Source: an uncultured Lachnospiraceae bacterium
Lineage (GTDB): Bacteria > Bacillota > Clostridia > Lachnospirales > Lachnospiraceae
Length of the DNA: 64,000 nucleotides
Direction of reading: 5' to 3'
Assembly (NCBI GenBank): GCA_910578715.1
Contig: CAJTRL010000004.1
Coordinates: forward strand, 52,598-116,597
The notes beneath the pieces are model-generated. The model was not told where the DNA came from. It saw only the letters and a list, made by a program, of their open reading frames with translations, and did not search any database. A program made the position numbers and the translations under genes. Below, in pieces: positions 52,335-61,351 of the stretch. Within the stretch, counting starts at the first letter, position 1, and every line of letters starts with the position of its first letter.

Positions 52335-53519
52335 TTAAAAATATTCTGTCAGGAAACAGGGCTTCTCATAAAACACCTGTCTCAACAGCCCCATATCTTC
52401 GTCGGAATATTCATATACCCTTCGGCTGTACGCCAGCGCGGCTGCATCTGCCGCCCCTGTTAAAAATCGGGAAAATTCGGAAATGTCCATACGGATTACC
52501 GCCTTTTCCCCGTTTCCGCGCGTAACAGATACCGCTTTCCCTTCCTCGAAACATACCGTAAAAATATCGTTGTTCTCCGCAATCTGCCCATCCAGAATCT
52601 CAATGGACAGTCTGCCGCTGCCGCGGTAGCGCGCCGCATTTAGCGCCGCCTCCACATTCACGATGCGCGCCATTCCAAGACTTGCGTCGCTGCGCCTGAA
52701 AGCGCCAAGCGACCACTCATCGATAAGCGGGCCGATGCAAAACGAAGAAGGAAGTGTGAACACAATGCTCCTGTGGTCCGACTGCAGGGATTTCGCCAAT
52801 GCGAGCAGTCCCTGGATTCCCTCTCTGTTCCGGAACACAAAACGGGAGCATACCATGCGCTGTTCCTACCCGTCCCTCTCCTTGCGGTACACCATATATC
52901 CCGCCGGTGCACCCTGGGCATCATAATGGATGTAAACAAATTCCTGTTTTCGACAGGGGTCTGCCTCCGCCGCAAAAGCATATGCCCGCTCTGTCAGCTC
53001 CACCATGCCGTTATAACGCCGCTCCCATTCTTTTGTCAGCAGACGGATATCCTCCAGAACCTTTTTTCTGTTGGAACTGTCTGCCAACAGTGAATATCCT
53101 TCCCGGGGCAGTCCAGGGATATGGGACAGTTCCAGTTCATACCGCGCTCCTCTTGCCCATACTTCATACCCGAACTTACGGTAATAATTTGTTGAAAAAG
53201 GATATAGCATGGACAGTATATATTCCTCCCGGTACAAATCCGGGAGCATTTTCTCAAAGCATCCGCGTATCCCGCCGCATCTGCGATATTGCGGAAGAGA
53301 CGATACCCCTCCGATTCCTGCCATCTTTACCGTTTTCCCATCAAAATGGGCAGAAAACGGTATGATGGACAGGCAGCTGGTCATCGTCTCATTATCATCT
53401 AAAAATGCCGCGTATTTCTTCGTCGGGTACGCTTCTTCCTGCCAGGGCGTCTCAAACGCGATGGAAAACAATTCCTCTGCGCGCCTCTGTTCTCCGGCTG
53501 TAATCATGCGTACGACCAT
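52335..53519 (-). pseudogene. Eis-like GNAT acetyltransferase interrupted by an in-frame amber stop
   Basis: Two open frames lie in the same phase. The first, 53519-52866 (217 aa), holds tandem GNAT domains (GIGGVSSLPQYRRCGGIRGCFEKML, YYRKFGYEV). TAG at 52866-52868 is followed by three codons and an ATG at 52856. The second frame, to 52335 (173 aa), holds the rest of the GNAT region and the C-terminal sterol-carrier-like domain (MDISEFSRFLTGAADAAALA). Together they equal a normal Eis-type protein of about 395 aa. AGGA seven bases before the second ATG could allow reinitiation, so two subunits remain possible. A nonsense mutation is simplest. First start has AAAGGAGAG. Confidence 0.82.
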
Positions 53520-53522
53520 CTT

Positions 53523-55177
53523 TTACTCTCCTTTTGCTTCCATAAATGCATTCAGCTGGGCGTTGGCATCTTCCAATATTTCGTTTACACCCGCCTGCTC
53601 CAGTTTCTCCAGAAATTCCGGCAGCTTTTCGCCAGGGTCAACCGCTCCTGTGCACAAGGGCAGCAGATACTCTGCCACTACATTAGCTACATTTCCCATT
53701 TGAGTCTGCATATTTTCACTGTTGTAAGAATAACCCAGCAGAGGGATTTCCTTAGCCTCGCCGTAGTATGCCTTGAAACCATCCCAGAAATCGGCTCCCT
53801 GGTCTACGGTCGGAGTCAGAATCGTTACATTGCCCATACCATTCGTCCACGGCTGGTACTGCGAACGCTCCTCTGTAAATTTCACCAGACCGCCTTCCAG
53901 ATTGTAATGCACGCCTTCCAGACCGTAGTTTAACATCATCATCAATACCGGGTCCGTATTCAGCAAGTTCAGGAACATCATTGCCCGCTCAGGGTTCTTG
54001 GATACTGTGGAAATCGCCATCATAGCGCCCTGGGATGAAGTGGTATCCACATATGCGTCCGTGCAGGGAACCATGGCAACCTCAAATTTTCTCTCCTGAG
54101 AAGCCTGCAGCTCGTAACCCAGAGAATAGGACTGTGTTCCAATCAGATACTGCCCGGAAAGCTGTTTCTGTGTACGAATATCATTAGCCTGTTCGGTATT
54201 GGCACAGGCGGGGTCGATATAACCCGCATTGAAATACTCTCTTGTCTGCTCTGCAAATTTCAAAAACTCATCGGTAGCAAACTTGTTCTCAAGTTTCACG
54301 CCAAGGCTGCCCGGTTTGGAAACATCGTCGGGGTCCAGATAGTATGACATGAAGTTTCCGGTACCGCTGTCGCCGGTCACAATAATGGAATTTGTAACCA
54401 TACGCTCCAGCACAGCGCCCTCTACCAACAGAGGATAGAAATCATCGCCTTCTCCCTGCTTTACCGTCTCCATTATCTCACCGAATCCATAATAATCCGT
54501 ATTTCTAATATCATCAACCGTATAACCATACTTCTCCAGCAGAGAGACATTGATATCCCAGCAGTTCTGAGTGGCAATATCCTTATAGCCCGGCACAGCG
54601 TACACGCCGTAACCGTCTGCGCCTTCCACCGTCGCGCCCTGCGTCAATACCTCCGGAAGCGTGCTCCAGAGCTCGGAAGCATATTTTTCTATCAGATTGT
54701 TGCCTTCATTGTCCAGTCGTACCCAGTAACCGTCTCTGGCAAACTTATTATACTCGTCGGAACTCCAGGAACAGGTGAAATAAATGTCCACATCGTCTCC
54801 GCCTTGCAAAGACAGTGATATATTCTGGTCCAGGTCGCTCCATGAGCCCCAAATCGGGTCGAGCGTCACATTGATTTTTTCTTGCAGATATGCGTTTACC
54901 GCTTCCATTACTTGTGAATCATCCGTAACACTGTCGCAGCCGCCAAAGTACATTTTCAATGTAACCGGTTCCAGTTCGGAAGCGGATGTTTCGTCTGCCT
55001 GAACGTCCCCCCCTCCTGACCGGATGCTGTACTTCCATTGTCCGCAGCCGCCTGCCCGGATGTTCCTTCCGTCTGACCGGATGCTGCGCTTCCGCCGCCT
55101 GACGGACTGGAACCGCACGCCGTCATGGATAAAACCATAGCGGATACGAGAATAACGGATAAAATTTTCTTTTTCAT
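53523..55177 (-). pseudogene. ABC sugar-binding lipoprotein with a one-base frameshift in a G-run
   Basis: The signal peptide and lipobox (MKKKILSVILVSAMVLSMTACGSS, AAAGGAGG upstream) are in one frame from 55177. The mature solute-binding domain (EPVTLKMYFGGCDSVTDDSQ onward, about 510 aa) is in another. The frames join at a run of seven G on the coding strand (plus-strand C-run 55007-55013). Adding one G restores a continuous LplA-type protein of about 550 aa with a linker reading EGGGDVQADE. The lesion may be a sequencing error, a true mutation or a phase-variable tract. Third gene of its ABC operon. Confidence 0.88.
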
Positions 55178-55255
55178 AAAAAATCCTCCTTTATCATTGA
55201 ATTGCGTTAGTATAGTGTATGTAGACGGCTCTTGCCGCATCTACCATATTATGGA

Positions 55256-56167
55256 TTATCCCTTCACGGAACCGATGGTCAGCCCCGAAATAATATAACG
55301 CTGAAAGAAGGGATATGCGAAAGCGATGGGTACCACAATCAGTACCACCAGTGCCATTCTCAGCGTGTCGGACGGAAGGTTTGCTCTGACCGCCGCTGCC
55401 TCCGCGCCAATCACTGCACTGTTTTTGGCCAGGAAGTCCACCTTCGACTGCATTTCCTGCAACAGATATTGCAGCGGATAATATCTGGCGTCCCGGACAT
55501 AAAGCATGGGAATGAACCACTCGTTCCAGTATGCCAGCGCCGACAACAGACCCACCGTGGCAATACCCGGCTTGGCGATAGGAACCACAATCCGAAACAA
55601 TGTGTGATATTCGCCGCTTCCGTCGATGGCTGCCGCATCAATCAGGTCCATCGGCACGGAACTCTGGAAAAATGTCCGCATGACAATAATGTTGAACGGA
55701 TTAAGCAGCATGGGGACAATGACCGCCGCATAGCTGTCTGACAATCCCAGAAACTGCTTGCAGATTACATAGGTAGGCGCCAGGCCTCCGCCAAAAATCA
55801 TCGTAAAGAAGCAGAAAAATGTGAAAAACTTACGATATTTAAAATCCTTGCGGGATAATGCGTAGGAGTAAAGTCCCGTCACCAGCAGCGTGCACATTGT
55901 TCCCACTATGGTAATCAGGAAACTGTTAAAATAGGAGACCCAAAGCTGTCGTCCTAATTTCGCCACATAAGTATATGCGTCCAGCGACCAGGAATTTGGC
56001 ATAAAAGTGAATCCCAATTCCCTGATGCTCTCCTGAGAGGAGAAAGAAATAATCACTACAAACACAAATGGCAGAATGCACGCCAGACAAAACAGGGCAA
56101 GAATCAGATGTATAATTGCTTCCGCCGGTCTGCTCACGGCATTTACAGGTCTTTTCTTTTTTTTCAT
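55256..56167 (-). CDS. ABC sugar importer permease, LplC type (second system)
   Basis: 303 aa, intact, six spans, EAA loop DAAAIDGSGEYHTLFRIVVP near residue 200. Lies between the frameshifted LplB-type permease and the frameshifted binding protein. If those lesions are real, this permease would lack partners. Directly downstream of YesM/YesN genes, the usual regulator of such importers. Confidence 0.92.
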   Translation of the reverse strand: MKKKKRPVNAVSRPAEAIIHLILALFCLACILPFVFVVIISFSSQESIRELGFTFMPNSWSLDAYTYVAKLGRQLWVSYFNSFLITIVGTMCTLLVTGLYSYALSRKDFKYRKFFTFFCFFTMIFGGGLAPTYVICKQFLGLSDSYAAVIVPMLLNPFNIIVMRTFFQSSVPMDLIDAAAIDGSGEYHTLFRIVVPIAKPGIATVGLLSALAYWNEWFIPMLYVRDARYYPLQYLLQEMQSKVDFLAKNSAVIGAEAAAVRANLPSDTLRMALVVLIVVPIAFAYPFFQRYIISGLTIGSVKG

Positions 56168-56179
56168 AGAATGCCTCCT

Positions 56180-57105
56180 TTAGAACAGTGCGCTGTCCTC
56201 GTCAATCTTTGTCACAATCTTGTTAGCCGCCATAATGCACACAAAGCCTACAAATTGTTGTAAGAGTCCTGCTGCGGTACTCATGCCGATGTTGTTCGTT
56301 GCCGTCATCGTACGATATACATAGGTATCGATAACGCCCGTGGTAGAGAACAGAGAGCCGGAATTCATAGGCACACTGTAAAACAACCCAAAATCCGCCT
56401 TCACGATATTTCCCACATTCATAATAAACAGGATGGTAATCATTGTCCGCAGATGAGGAAGCGTCACATAACGTATTTGCTGCCATTTGCTGGCTCCATC
56501 AATTGCCGCAGCCTCATACTGTGTCGTGTCAATCCCGGTAATCGCCGCAAGATACAGCACACAGGAATATCCTGTTGTTTTCCAGATATTGCAAATGGTG
56601 AGAATCACTGGCCAGTATTTGGGTTCATGATACCAGTTGATTGCTTCGCCCCCTGCTGCGGTCTGCCAATGTGTACAAGTCCTCTGGTCGGGTCCAGGAA
56701 CGCAAGTACAAAATAACTCGCCACCACCCAGCTTAAAAAGTAAGGGAAGAACATAAATGTCTGATACATCTTCACTACACGCTTCTGCGTCAGCTCGCTT
56801 AAAAGAATTGCCAGCGTTACCGAAAGCACAAGCCCCAGGACAATCCAGAAGATGTTATAAAGCAGCGTATTCCTCACATAGACCCAGGAATCCTTTGTGG
56901 AAAACATAAACTGGAAGTTCTTAAATCCCACCCATTTGCTGTGAATCAGATTGTTCCAGAATCCCGGATTCTTTATGTAGACCTTGTATTCCTTGAACGC
57001 GAGCACGATTCCTGCCATGGGAATATAGCGCAGCAGGAAAAACCAAAGCGCGCCGGGAAATACCATTGACAATAACAGCAGTGTCTTTTTCGTTTTTCCT
57101 TTCAT
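56180..57105 (-). pseudogene. ABC sugar importer permease, LplB type, frameshifted
   Basis: The N-terminal frame (57105 down to about 56655) covers three spans and ends FLDPTRGLVH. The C-terminal frame (to 56180) resumes GGEAINWYHEPKYWPVILTICNIWK and holds the EAA loop EAAAIDGASKWQQIRYVTLP. Adding one G to the five-G run at 56649-56653 joins the frames into a normal permease of about 308 aa. Start has GGAGG. Either a base-calling error or a loss-of-function mutation. Confidence 0.88.
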
Positions 57106-57216
57106 ATTGTTTCCTCCAAATATATTTCTGTTTTTCCTTTGTTACATCTATTGTATTACCTTATCCATAGTAAAGTCACGGCACGAGGTTGTTGTTTTTT
57201 GGCTAAAATTGTTATA

Positions 57217-57230
57217 TTTGTCATGACAAA
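57217..57230. promoter_or_regulatory. 14-bp palindrome upstream of the second ABC operon
   Basis: TTTGTCATGACAAA is self-complementary and lies about 110 bases before the LplB-type start and next to the YesN terminator. Possible regulator site; a weak promoter (GTGACT...TACAAT) lies between it and the gene. Confidence 0.4.
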
Positions 57231-57231
57231 A

Positions 57232-57261
57232 TAAAAAAGGCTGTACAAATTGTACAAGCCT
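57232..57261 (-). terminator. Terminator of the GH94-PGM-YesM-YesN operon
   Basis: AGGCT-GTACAA pairs with TTGTAC-A-AGCCT (57238-57261, one bulged A); on the minus strand TTTTTTATTTTG follows. Confidence 0.8.
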
Positions 57262-57264
57262 CTT

Positions 57265-58014
57265 TCAGTCTTCCCGATTCAGGTTTCGATATTCATTTGC
57301 GGACATGCCGTTCAGTTTCTTAAAAACCCTGGAAAAATGCGCCAGGTCCAGGAATCCCACCTGTTCGGCCACATCACTGATACGCAGCGACGGGTCTTTC
57401 ATCAGTTCCTTTGCTTTATCGATACGAATTCTGTTCAGGATTTCTGAGAAATTCTGTCCGGTCTCCTTATTCAGCAGCTTACTCAGATGCCACTGGCTTA
57501 CATAGGTCTTCTCCGCCACCTCCGACAGCAGGAGCTTCTCTTTATAGTTCTCTTCAATATAGGCCAGCGCATTACGCACAATAAAATTGCCTGCCACATT
57601 CTCATGCTCCGCCGGCGCCTCCTGCCCGGCCGCTCCTCTGTCCGGTATTCTGGAAGCCATAAAACGAATCGCTTCCTCAATTTCTTCCATATTGGAAGGC
57701 TTGAGCAAATACCTGGCCACCCCCAGGTTAAGCGCATGCTTCGCATAGTCAAAATCGCGGAAGCCTGTGAGAATCGTAATCTGTGTGTTCCGATATTCTG
57801 ACCGCAACGCCGCCACCATAGCCAATCCGTCCATTCTTGGCATACAGATGTCCAGAAACAGCATGTCCGGAGAGTGTTTTTCAATCAGCTTCTTTCCCTC
57901 AAGTCCATCTCCCGCAGTATCCACCACCTGACAGCCGTATTTTTCCCATGGGATACTCCGCGCCAGTCCTTGTACGATAATCGGCTCATCGTCAATCAAT
58001 ATCACTTTGTACAT
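57265..58014 (-). CDS. YesN-type response regulator with AraC output domain
   Basis: 249 aa. Receiver domain 1-120 with acidic pocket IDDE, phosphoacceptor D55 (LFLDICMPRMDG), T83 and K105 (YLLKPS). The AraC-type two-HTH domain spans 145-245 (LLSEVAEKTYVSQWHLSKLLNKETG; ISDVAEQVGFLDLAHFSRVFKK). Partner of the sensor kinase encoded immediately upstream. Likely activates the ABC operon that begins 160 bases downstream. AGGAGGA precedes the ATG. Confidence 0.95.
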   Translation of the reverse strand: MYKVILIDDEPIIVQGLARSIPWEKYGCQVVDTAGDGLEGKKLIEKHSPDMLFLDICMPRMDGLAMVAALRSEYRNTQITILTGFRDFDYAKHALNLGVARYLLKPSNMEEIEEAIRFMASRIPDRGAAGQEAPAEHENVAGNFIVRNALAYIEENYKEKLLLSEVAEKTYVSQWHLSKLLNKETGQNFSEILNRIRIDKAKELMKDPSLRISDVAEQVGFLDLAHFSRVFKKLNGMSANEYRNLNRED

Positions 58015-58029
58015 TGAGTTCCTCCTAAT

Positions 58030-59820
58030 TCAGTCACCGTATGGCGGTTCTTTCTCCGGCAAGGGTATGGTAATCCTGGAAACAAAATGATTTCCACCCT
58101 CCAGAAATACCTTTAATCCATACTTCTCGCCATAAATCAGCTGTATTCGCCGGTTGACATTATAGATGCCGATAGACTTATGGGCTCCCGGCTTCGAGCG
58201 GTCAATCTCATGTTCGCCCTGTATAATCGCATTGATATCTGCAATCTCCCTGTCCTCCATCTGACGCGAGGTATTTATCACATCGATACACACGATTCGC
58301 TGCTGGTCATAGATATTAACCCAAATCGTGCCCGAACCAATCTTCTCAATCCCATGCTTAATGGCATTTTCCAGAAGAGGCTGCAGGATGAGCTGCGGAA
58401 CCTCCAATGAATACAGGGAGGAATCTACAAGTTTTTCCACCTTCAGGCGCTGCCCGAAACGCATGGACATAATATAGAGAAAGGCCTCCGCACAGCGAAG
58501 TTCTTCTTTCAGGCACACGGTCCTGTCATTATTACGGCTCATACTGGAATCCAGTACAATCCCCAGCGCCTCAATCATACGGCTGGTCTCAATATCCCCG
58601 TTCATCCGCGCCTGCCAGTTCATCATCTCAAGCGTATTGTTCAGAAAGTGTGGATTAATCTGTGCCTGCAGCGCCGCAAGCTGGGCATCCTTTTTTGCCA
58701 GTTTTTCCTTATAAACCGTATTAAAATAATATTCCACCCGGCTTGACATGGCATTGAAAGAATCTACCAGTCTTAAAAAATCCCTGTTTTTTGCACACCC
58801 CTCATCTACGGTATATCCAAAGTCGCCCGCCTCCAAGTGTTTCGCCCCGTCCATCAGTTTTCCCATAGGACGCCTGATGTGTGTATTCAGGATAGAACCG
58901 CTGAACAACACAAAGGGAACCATACAGCACAGGATAACCGCCAGCGTAATATTCAGCTTGTCAATTCCCGCATTTGACTCCCGCCGGAGCAAGGGATAAA
59001 ACACGGTCATCGTATAATCAGCGCCGTGGCAGCTGTACAGATAACCCACATATTTCCCATGCGCGGCACGGAAGAGCTGCACGGCCCCGTCATTCTGTCC
59101 CGCCATGCGCAGCAGCTCCCCGTGGAGTTTTTCCAGTTCCTCATTCGTTCCGCCTGCTTCTGCCAACGTAAGATATTCTTCCCCGTCAAACGCCACCCGG
59201 ATATCCTGTGGGTTATCCACGGGCAGCTCCTCCAGAAGTTTTCGCCTGTCCAGTCCCAACAACAGCGTGGCGTATTTTTCCTCATCCTTCGCCGTATGGA
59301 AATTTCGGACCAGATAAACCTGATTATCCACCACAAAAATTTCCACTCCGCTGCTATTTTTTTCCGATACATCATGAACGAGCGGCTGCACCTTCTCTGC
59401 ATAATTCTCCCAGGAGTAACCGTTTTTTCCCGCATAACAACTGGGCATTTCATCTCCTGGCAGATAGAGCGCATAACATATCATCTGTCCATCCATATAG
59501 TATCTGGATGTCAGGGACGCCCTAAGAGCCGTCAGATATTCGTTCCTGCTTTTGATTCCCATTTTATAACGCCAATATTCGCTGTCCCAGGAGCCTTCCT
59601 GACTAGGCTTCCAGATTTTTTGAATCGCCGCATCGATATCCGCCGTAAGAGCAACGCCCGACACCTCCACCGAATTACCAATCAGATGGTCCATTTTCTC
59701 CAGATACGCTTTCTGGTAATCGTGAAAAATGAACCATAAGAGAAAAACTATGGGGATAAGCCAGGCGCCTACAAATACAATAAACAATATTCTGCGTAAA
59801 GATATCATTTGTTTTCTCAT
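58030..59820 (-). CDS. YesM-type sensor histidine kinase
   Basis: 596 aa from the ATG at 59820. First span near residues 10-30 (ILFIVFVGAWLIPIVFLLWFI), an extracellular Cache-like sensor of about 250 residues, second span (ITLAVILCCMVPFVLFSGSIL), HAMP (RPMGKLMDGAKHLEAGDFGY), then His_kinase dimerisation with phospho-His in AQINPHFLNNTLEMMNWQARM and an ATPase domain (LLENAIKHGIEKIGSG). No Shine-Dalgarno is present before the ATG; a TATAAT ends six bases upstream, so a leaderless transcript is possible. It probably senses extracellular sugar through binding protein or directly. Confidence 0.93.
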   Translation of the reverse strand: MRKQMISLRRILFIVFVGAWLIPIVFLLWFIFHDYQKAYLEKMDHLIGNSVEVSGVALTADIDAAIQKIWKPSQEGSWDSEYWRYKMGIKSRNEYLTALRASLTSRYYMDGQMICYALYLPGDEMPSCYAGKNGYSWENYAEKVQPLVHDVSEKNSSGVEIFVVDNQVYLVRNFHTAKDEEKYATLLLGLDRRKLLEELPVDNPQDIRVAFDGEEYLTLAEAGGTNEELEKLHGELLRMAGQNDGAVQLFRAAHGKYVGYLYSCHGADYTMTVFYPLLRRESNAGIDKLNITLAVILCCMVPFVLFSGSILNTHIRRPMGKLMDGAKHLEAGDFGYTVDEGCAKNRDFLRLVDSFNAMSSRVEYYFNTVYKEKLAKKDAQLAALQAQINPHFLNNTLEMMNWQARMNGDIETSRMIEALGIVLDSSMSRNNDRTVCLKEELRCAEAFLYIMSMRFGQRLKVEKLVDSSLYSLEVPQLILQPLLENAIKHGIEKIGSGTIWVNIYDQQRIVCIDVINTSRQMEDREIADINAIIQGEHEIDRSKPGAHKSIGIYNVNRRIQLIYGEKYGLKVFLEGGNHFVSRITIPLPEKEPPYGD

Positions 59821-59826
59821 AGAGGG

Positions 59827-59856
59827 ATTATACCATACTTGCCACAACTTTTTCAA
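59827..59856 (-). promoter_or_regulatory. Putative promoter giving a leaderless YesM transcript
   Basis: TTGAAA (59851-59856), 18-base spacer, TATAAT (59827-59832) on the minus strand. The predicted start falls on or next to the A of the ATG at 59820. Confidence 0.5.
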
Positions 59857-59860
59857 AACT

Positions 59861-61270
59861 TTACAGATTCAAAAATACCTCATAACGCCCGCAAATATTC
59901 CTTGCCTCCTCCGGACGGCTTCTTTCGCAGAAAATGCGCAGGAGCGGCTCTGTCCCTGAAAAACGGGCAATCACCCAGCCGCCGTCTTTAAAATAAACCT
60001 TACTGCCATCCAGATAGGAGACATGGTCTATCTCATAAGGCAGTCCCGGCAGTTCCTTATCTTCCAACAGGAGCTTCCGAATCTGCTCTTTCTTCTCCTG
60101 ATTAAAGTGATAGTCCCGCTCTTCCATATAGATTGGACCATACTCTGCCTCCAGCTCCCGGATAATCTCAGAAAGTTTCTTTCCCGTTACCGCAATCATC
60201 TCTACCAGCAGCATAGCCGCATAAATCCCGTCCTTGCCGCGGATATGTCCGCGTACCGTGAGTCCTCCCGACGATTCTCCGCCTATCACGGCATCCATCT
60301 CGTTCATCTTGGCAGAAATATGTTTGAATCCAACCGGAACTTCGTAACATTTTTCTCCAAAACTCTCCGCCACTTTGTCCAATATATGTGTAGTACAGAT
60401 ATTGCGCACCGCCGGCCCTTTCCAGCCTTTATGCTTTTCCAGATAGTAATACAGCAGCACCAGAATCTCATTGGGATGCAGAAAACGCCCTGTATCGTCA
60501 ATAATCCCTATACGGTCCGCATCGCCATCCGTGGCAATACCGATATCAAAGCGGCCATCCAGCACATAATTCTGCAGGGAGCGCAGCGTAGCCGCGGAAG
60601 GAGAAGGAAGATGTCCGCCAAACAGCGTGTCATGACGGTCATGTATGGTGGCCACCTCGCATCTGGCCGTCTGCAGAATCATCCGCAGTGAAGTCTCACT
60701 GACGCCGTACATAGGGTCCAGCGCCACCCGCAGACCGCTCTCTCTTATGGCCCCCATATCCACCGCGTCCATGATACTGTCCAGATATTCGTTAAGCGGA
60801 TAAATCTCCCGAATCAGCCCCTGCTCTTTCGCCTTATCGTATTCCATCTCCGAAACCGGCCCCTCAATCTCCTGCAGATACCGTTCAATCTCCTGAGTCT
60901 GTTTCTCATCCGCATCTCTGCCGCCTGCCGTAAATACTTTGATACCGTTATAGATGGCCGGGTTGTGGCTGGCAGTTACCATCATGCCGTAGGGGAACTG
61001 ATGCCGCATTACATGAAACATAACTAACGGTGTAGGCGACGACTTGTTAATCAAATACGCGGTAACCCCCTCCGCCGCAAACACCATTCCGGCCCACTGC
61101 ATGGCCTCCTTGGAGAGAAAGCGGCGGTCATATCCCAGCACAATACCCTTTCCGGCCGCATCCTCGTCCTTCATCTTACTGCACAGCGCCTTCGCCAGAC
61201 GCTGTATATTCTCTTTTGTGAACTCATCCCCGATGACGGCTCTCCAGCCGCCAGTTCCAAATTTTACCAT
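59861..61270 (-). CDS. Phosphoglucomutase/phosphomannomutase family protein
   Basis: 469 aa alpha-D-phosphohexomutase: catalytic Ser loop MMVTASHNPAIYNG, metal-binding DGDADR, sugar-binding GGESSGG, phosphate-binding RFSGTEPLLRI. It interconverts hexose-1- and hexose-6-phosphate. Next to a GH94 phosphorylase that releases a sugar-1-phosphate, it would convert that product for glycolysis. GGGAG precedes the ATG. Lies 82 bases after GH94 and 40 bases before the kinase ATG. Confidence 0.94.
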   Translation of the reverse strand: MVKFGTGGWRAVIGDEFTKENIQRLAKALCSKMKDEDAAGKGIVLGYDRRFLSKEAMQWAGMVFAAEGVTAYLINKSSPTPLVMFHVMRHQFPYGMMVTASHNPAIYNGIKVFTAGGRDADEKQTQEIERYLQEIEGPVSEMEYDKAKEQGLIREIYPLNEYLDSIMDAVDMGAIRESGLRVALDPMYGVSETSLRMILQTARCEVATIHDRHDTLFGGHLPSPSAATLRSLQNYVLDGRFDIGIATDGDADRIGIIDDTGRFLHPNEILVLLYYYLEKHKGWKGPAVRNICTTHILDKVAESFGEKCYEVPVGFKHISAKMNEMDAVIGGESSGGLTVRGHIRGKDGIYAAMLLVEMIAVTGKKLSEIIRELEAEYGPIYMEERDYHFNQEKKEQIRKLLLEDKELPGLPYEIDHVSYLDGSKVYFKDGGWVIARFSGTEPLLRIFCERSRPEEARNICGRYEVFLNL

Positions 61271-61351
61271 GGCGTTCTCCCTTCGTAACCTTTCTGAGCC
61301 AGACCATTGCGAAACATTTCCTCCCGAATCAGCAGCGGGTTCCGCAATTCC

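Noticed and set aside
52866..52868. Pyrrolysine-type amber decoding in the acetyltransferase
   Set aside because: No pyl genes are in the window, the acetyltransferase family has no known pyrrolysine, and a simple nonsense mutation explains the stop.
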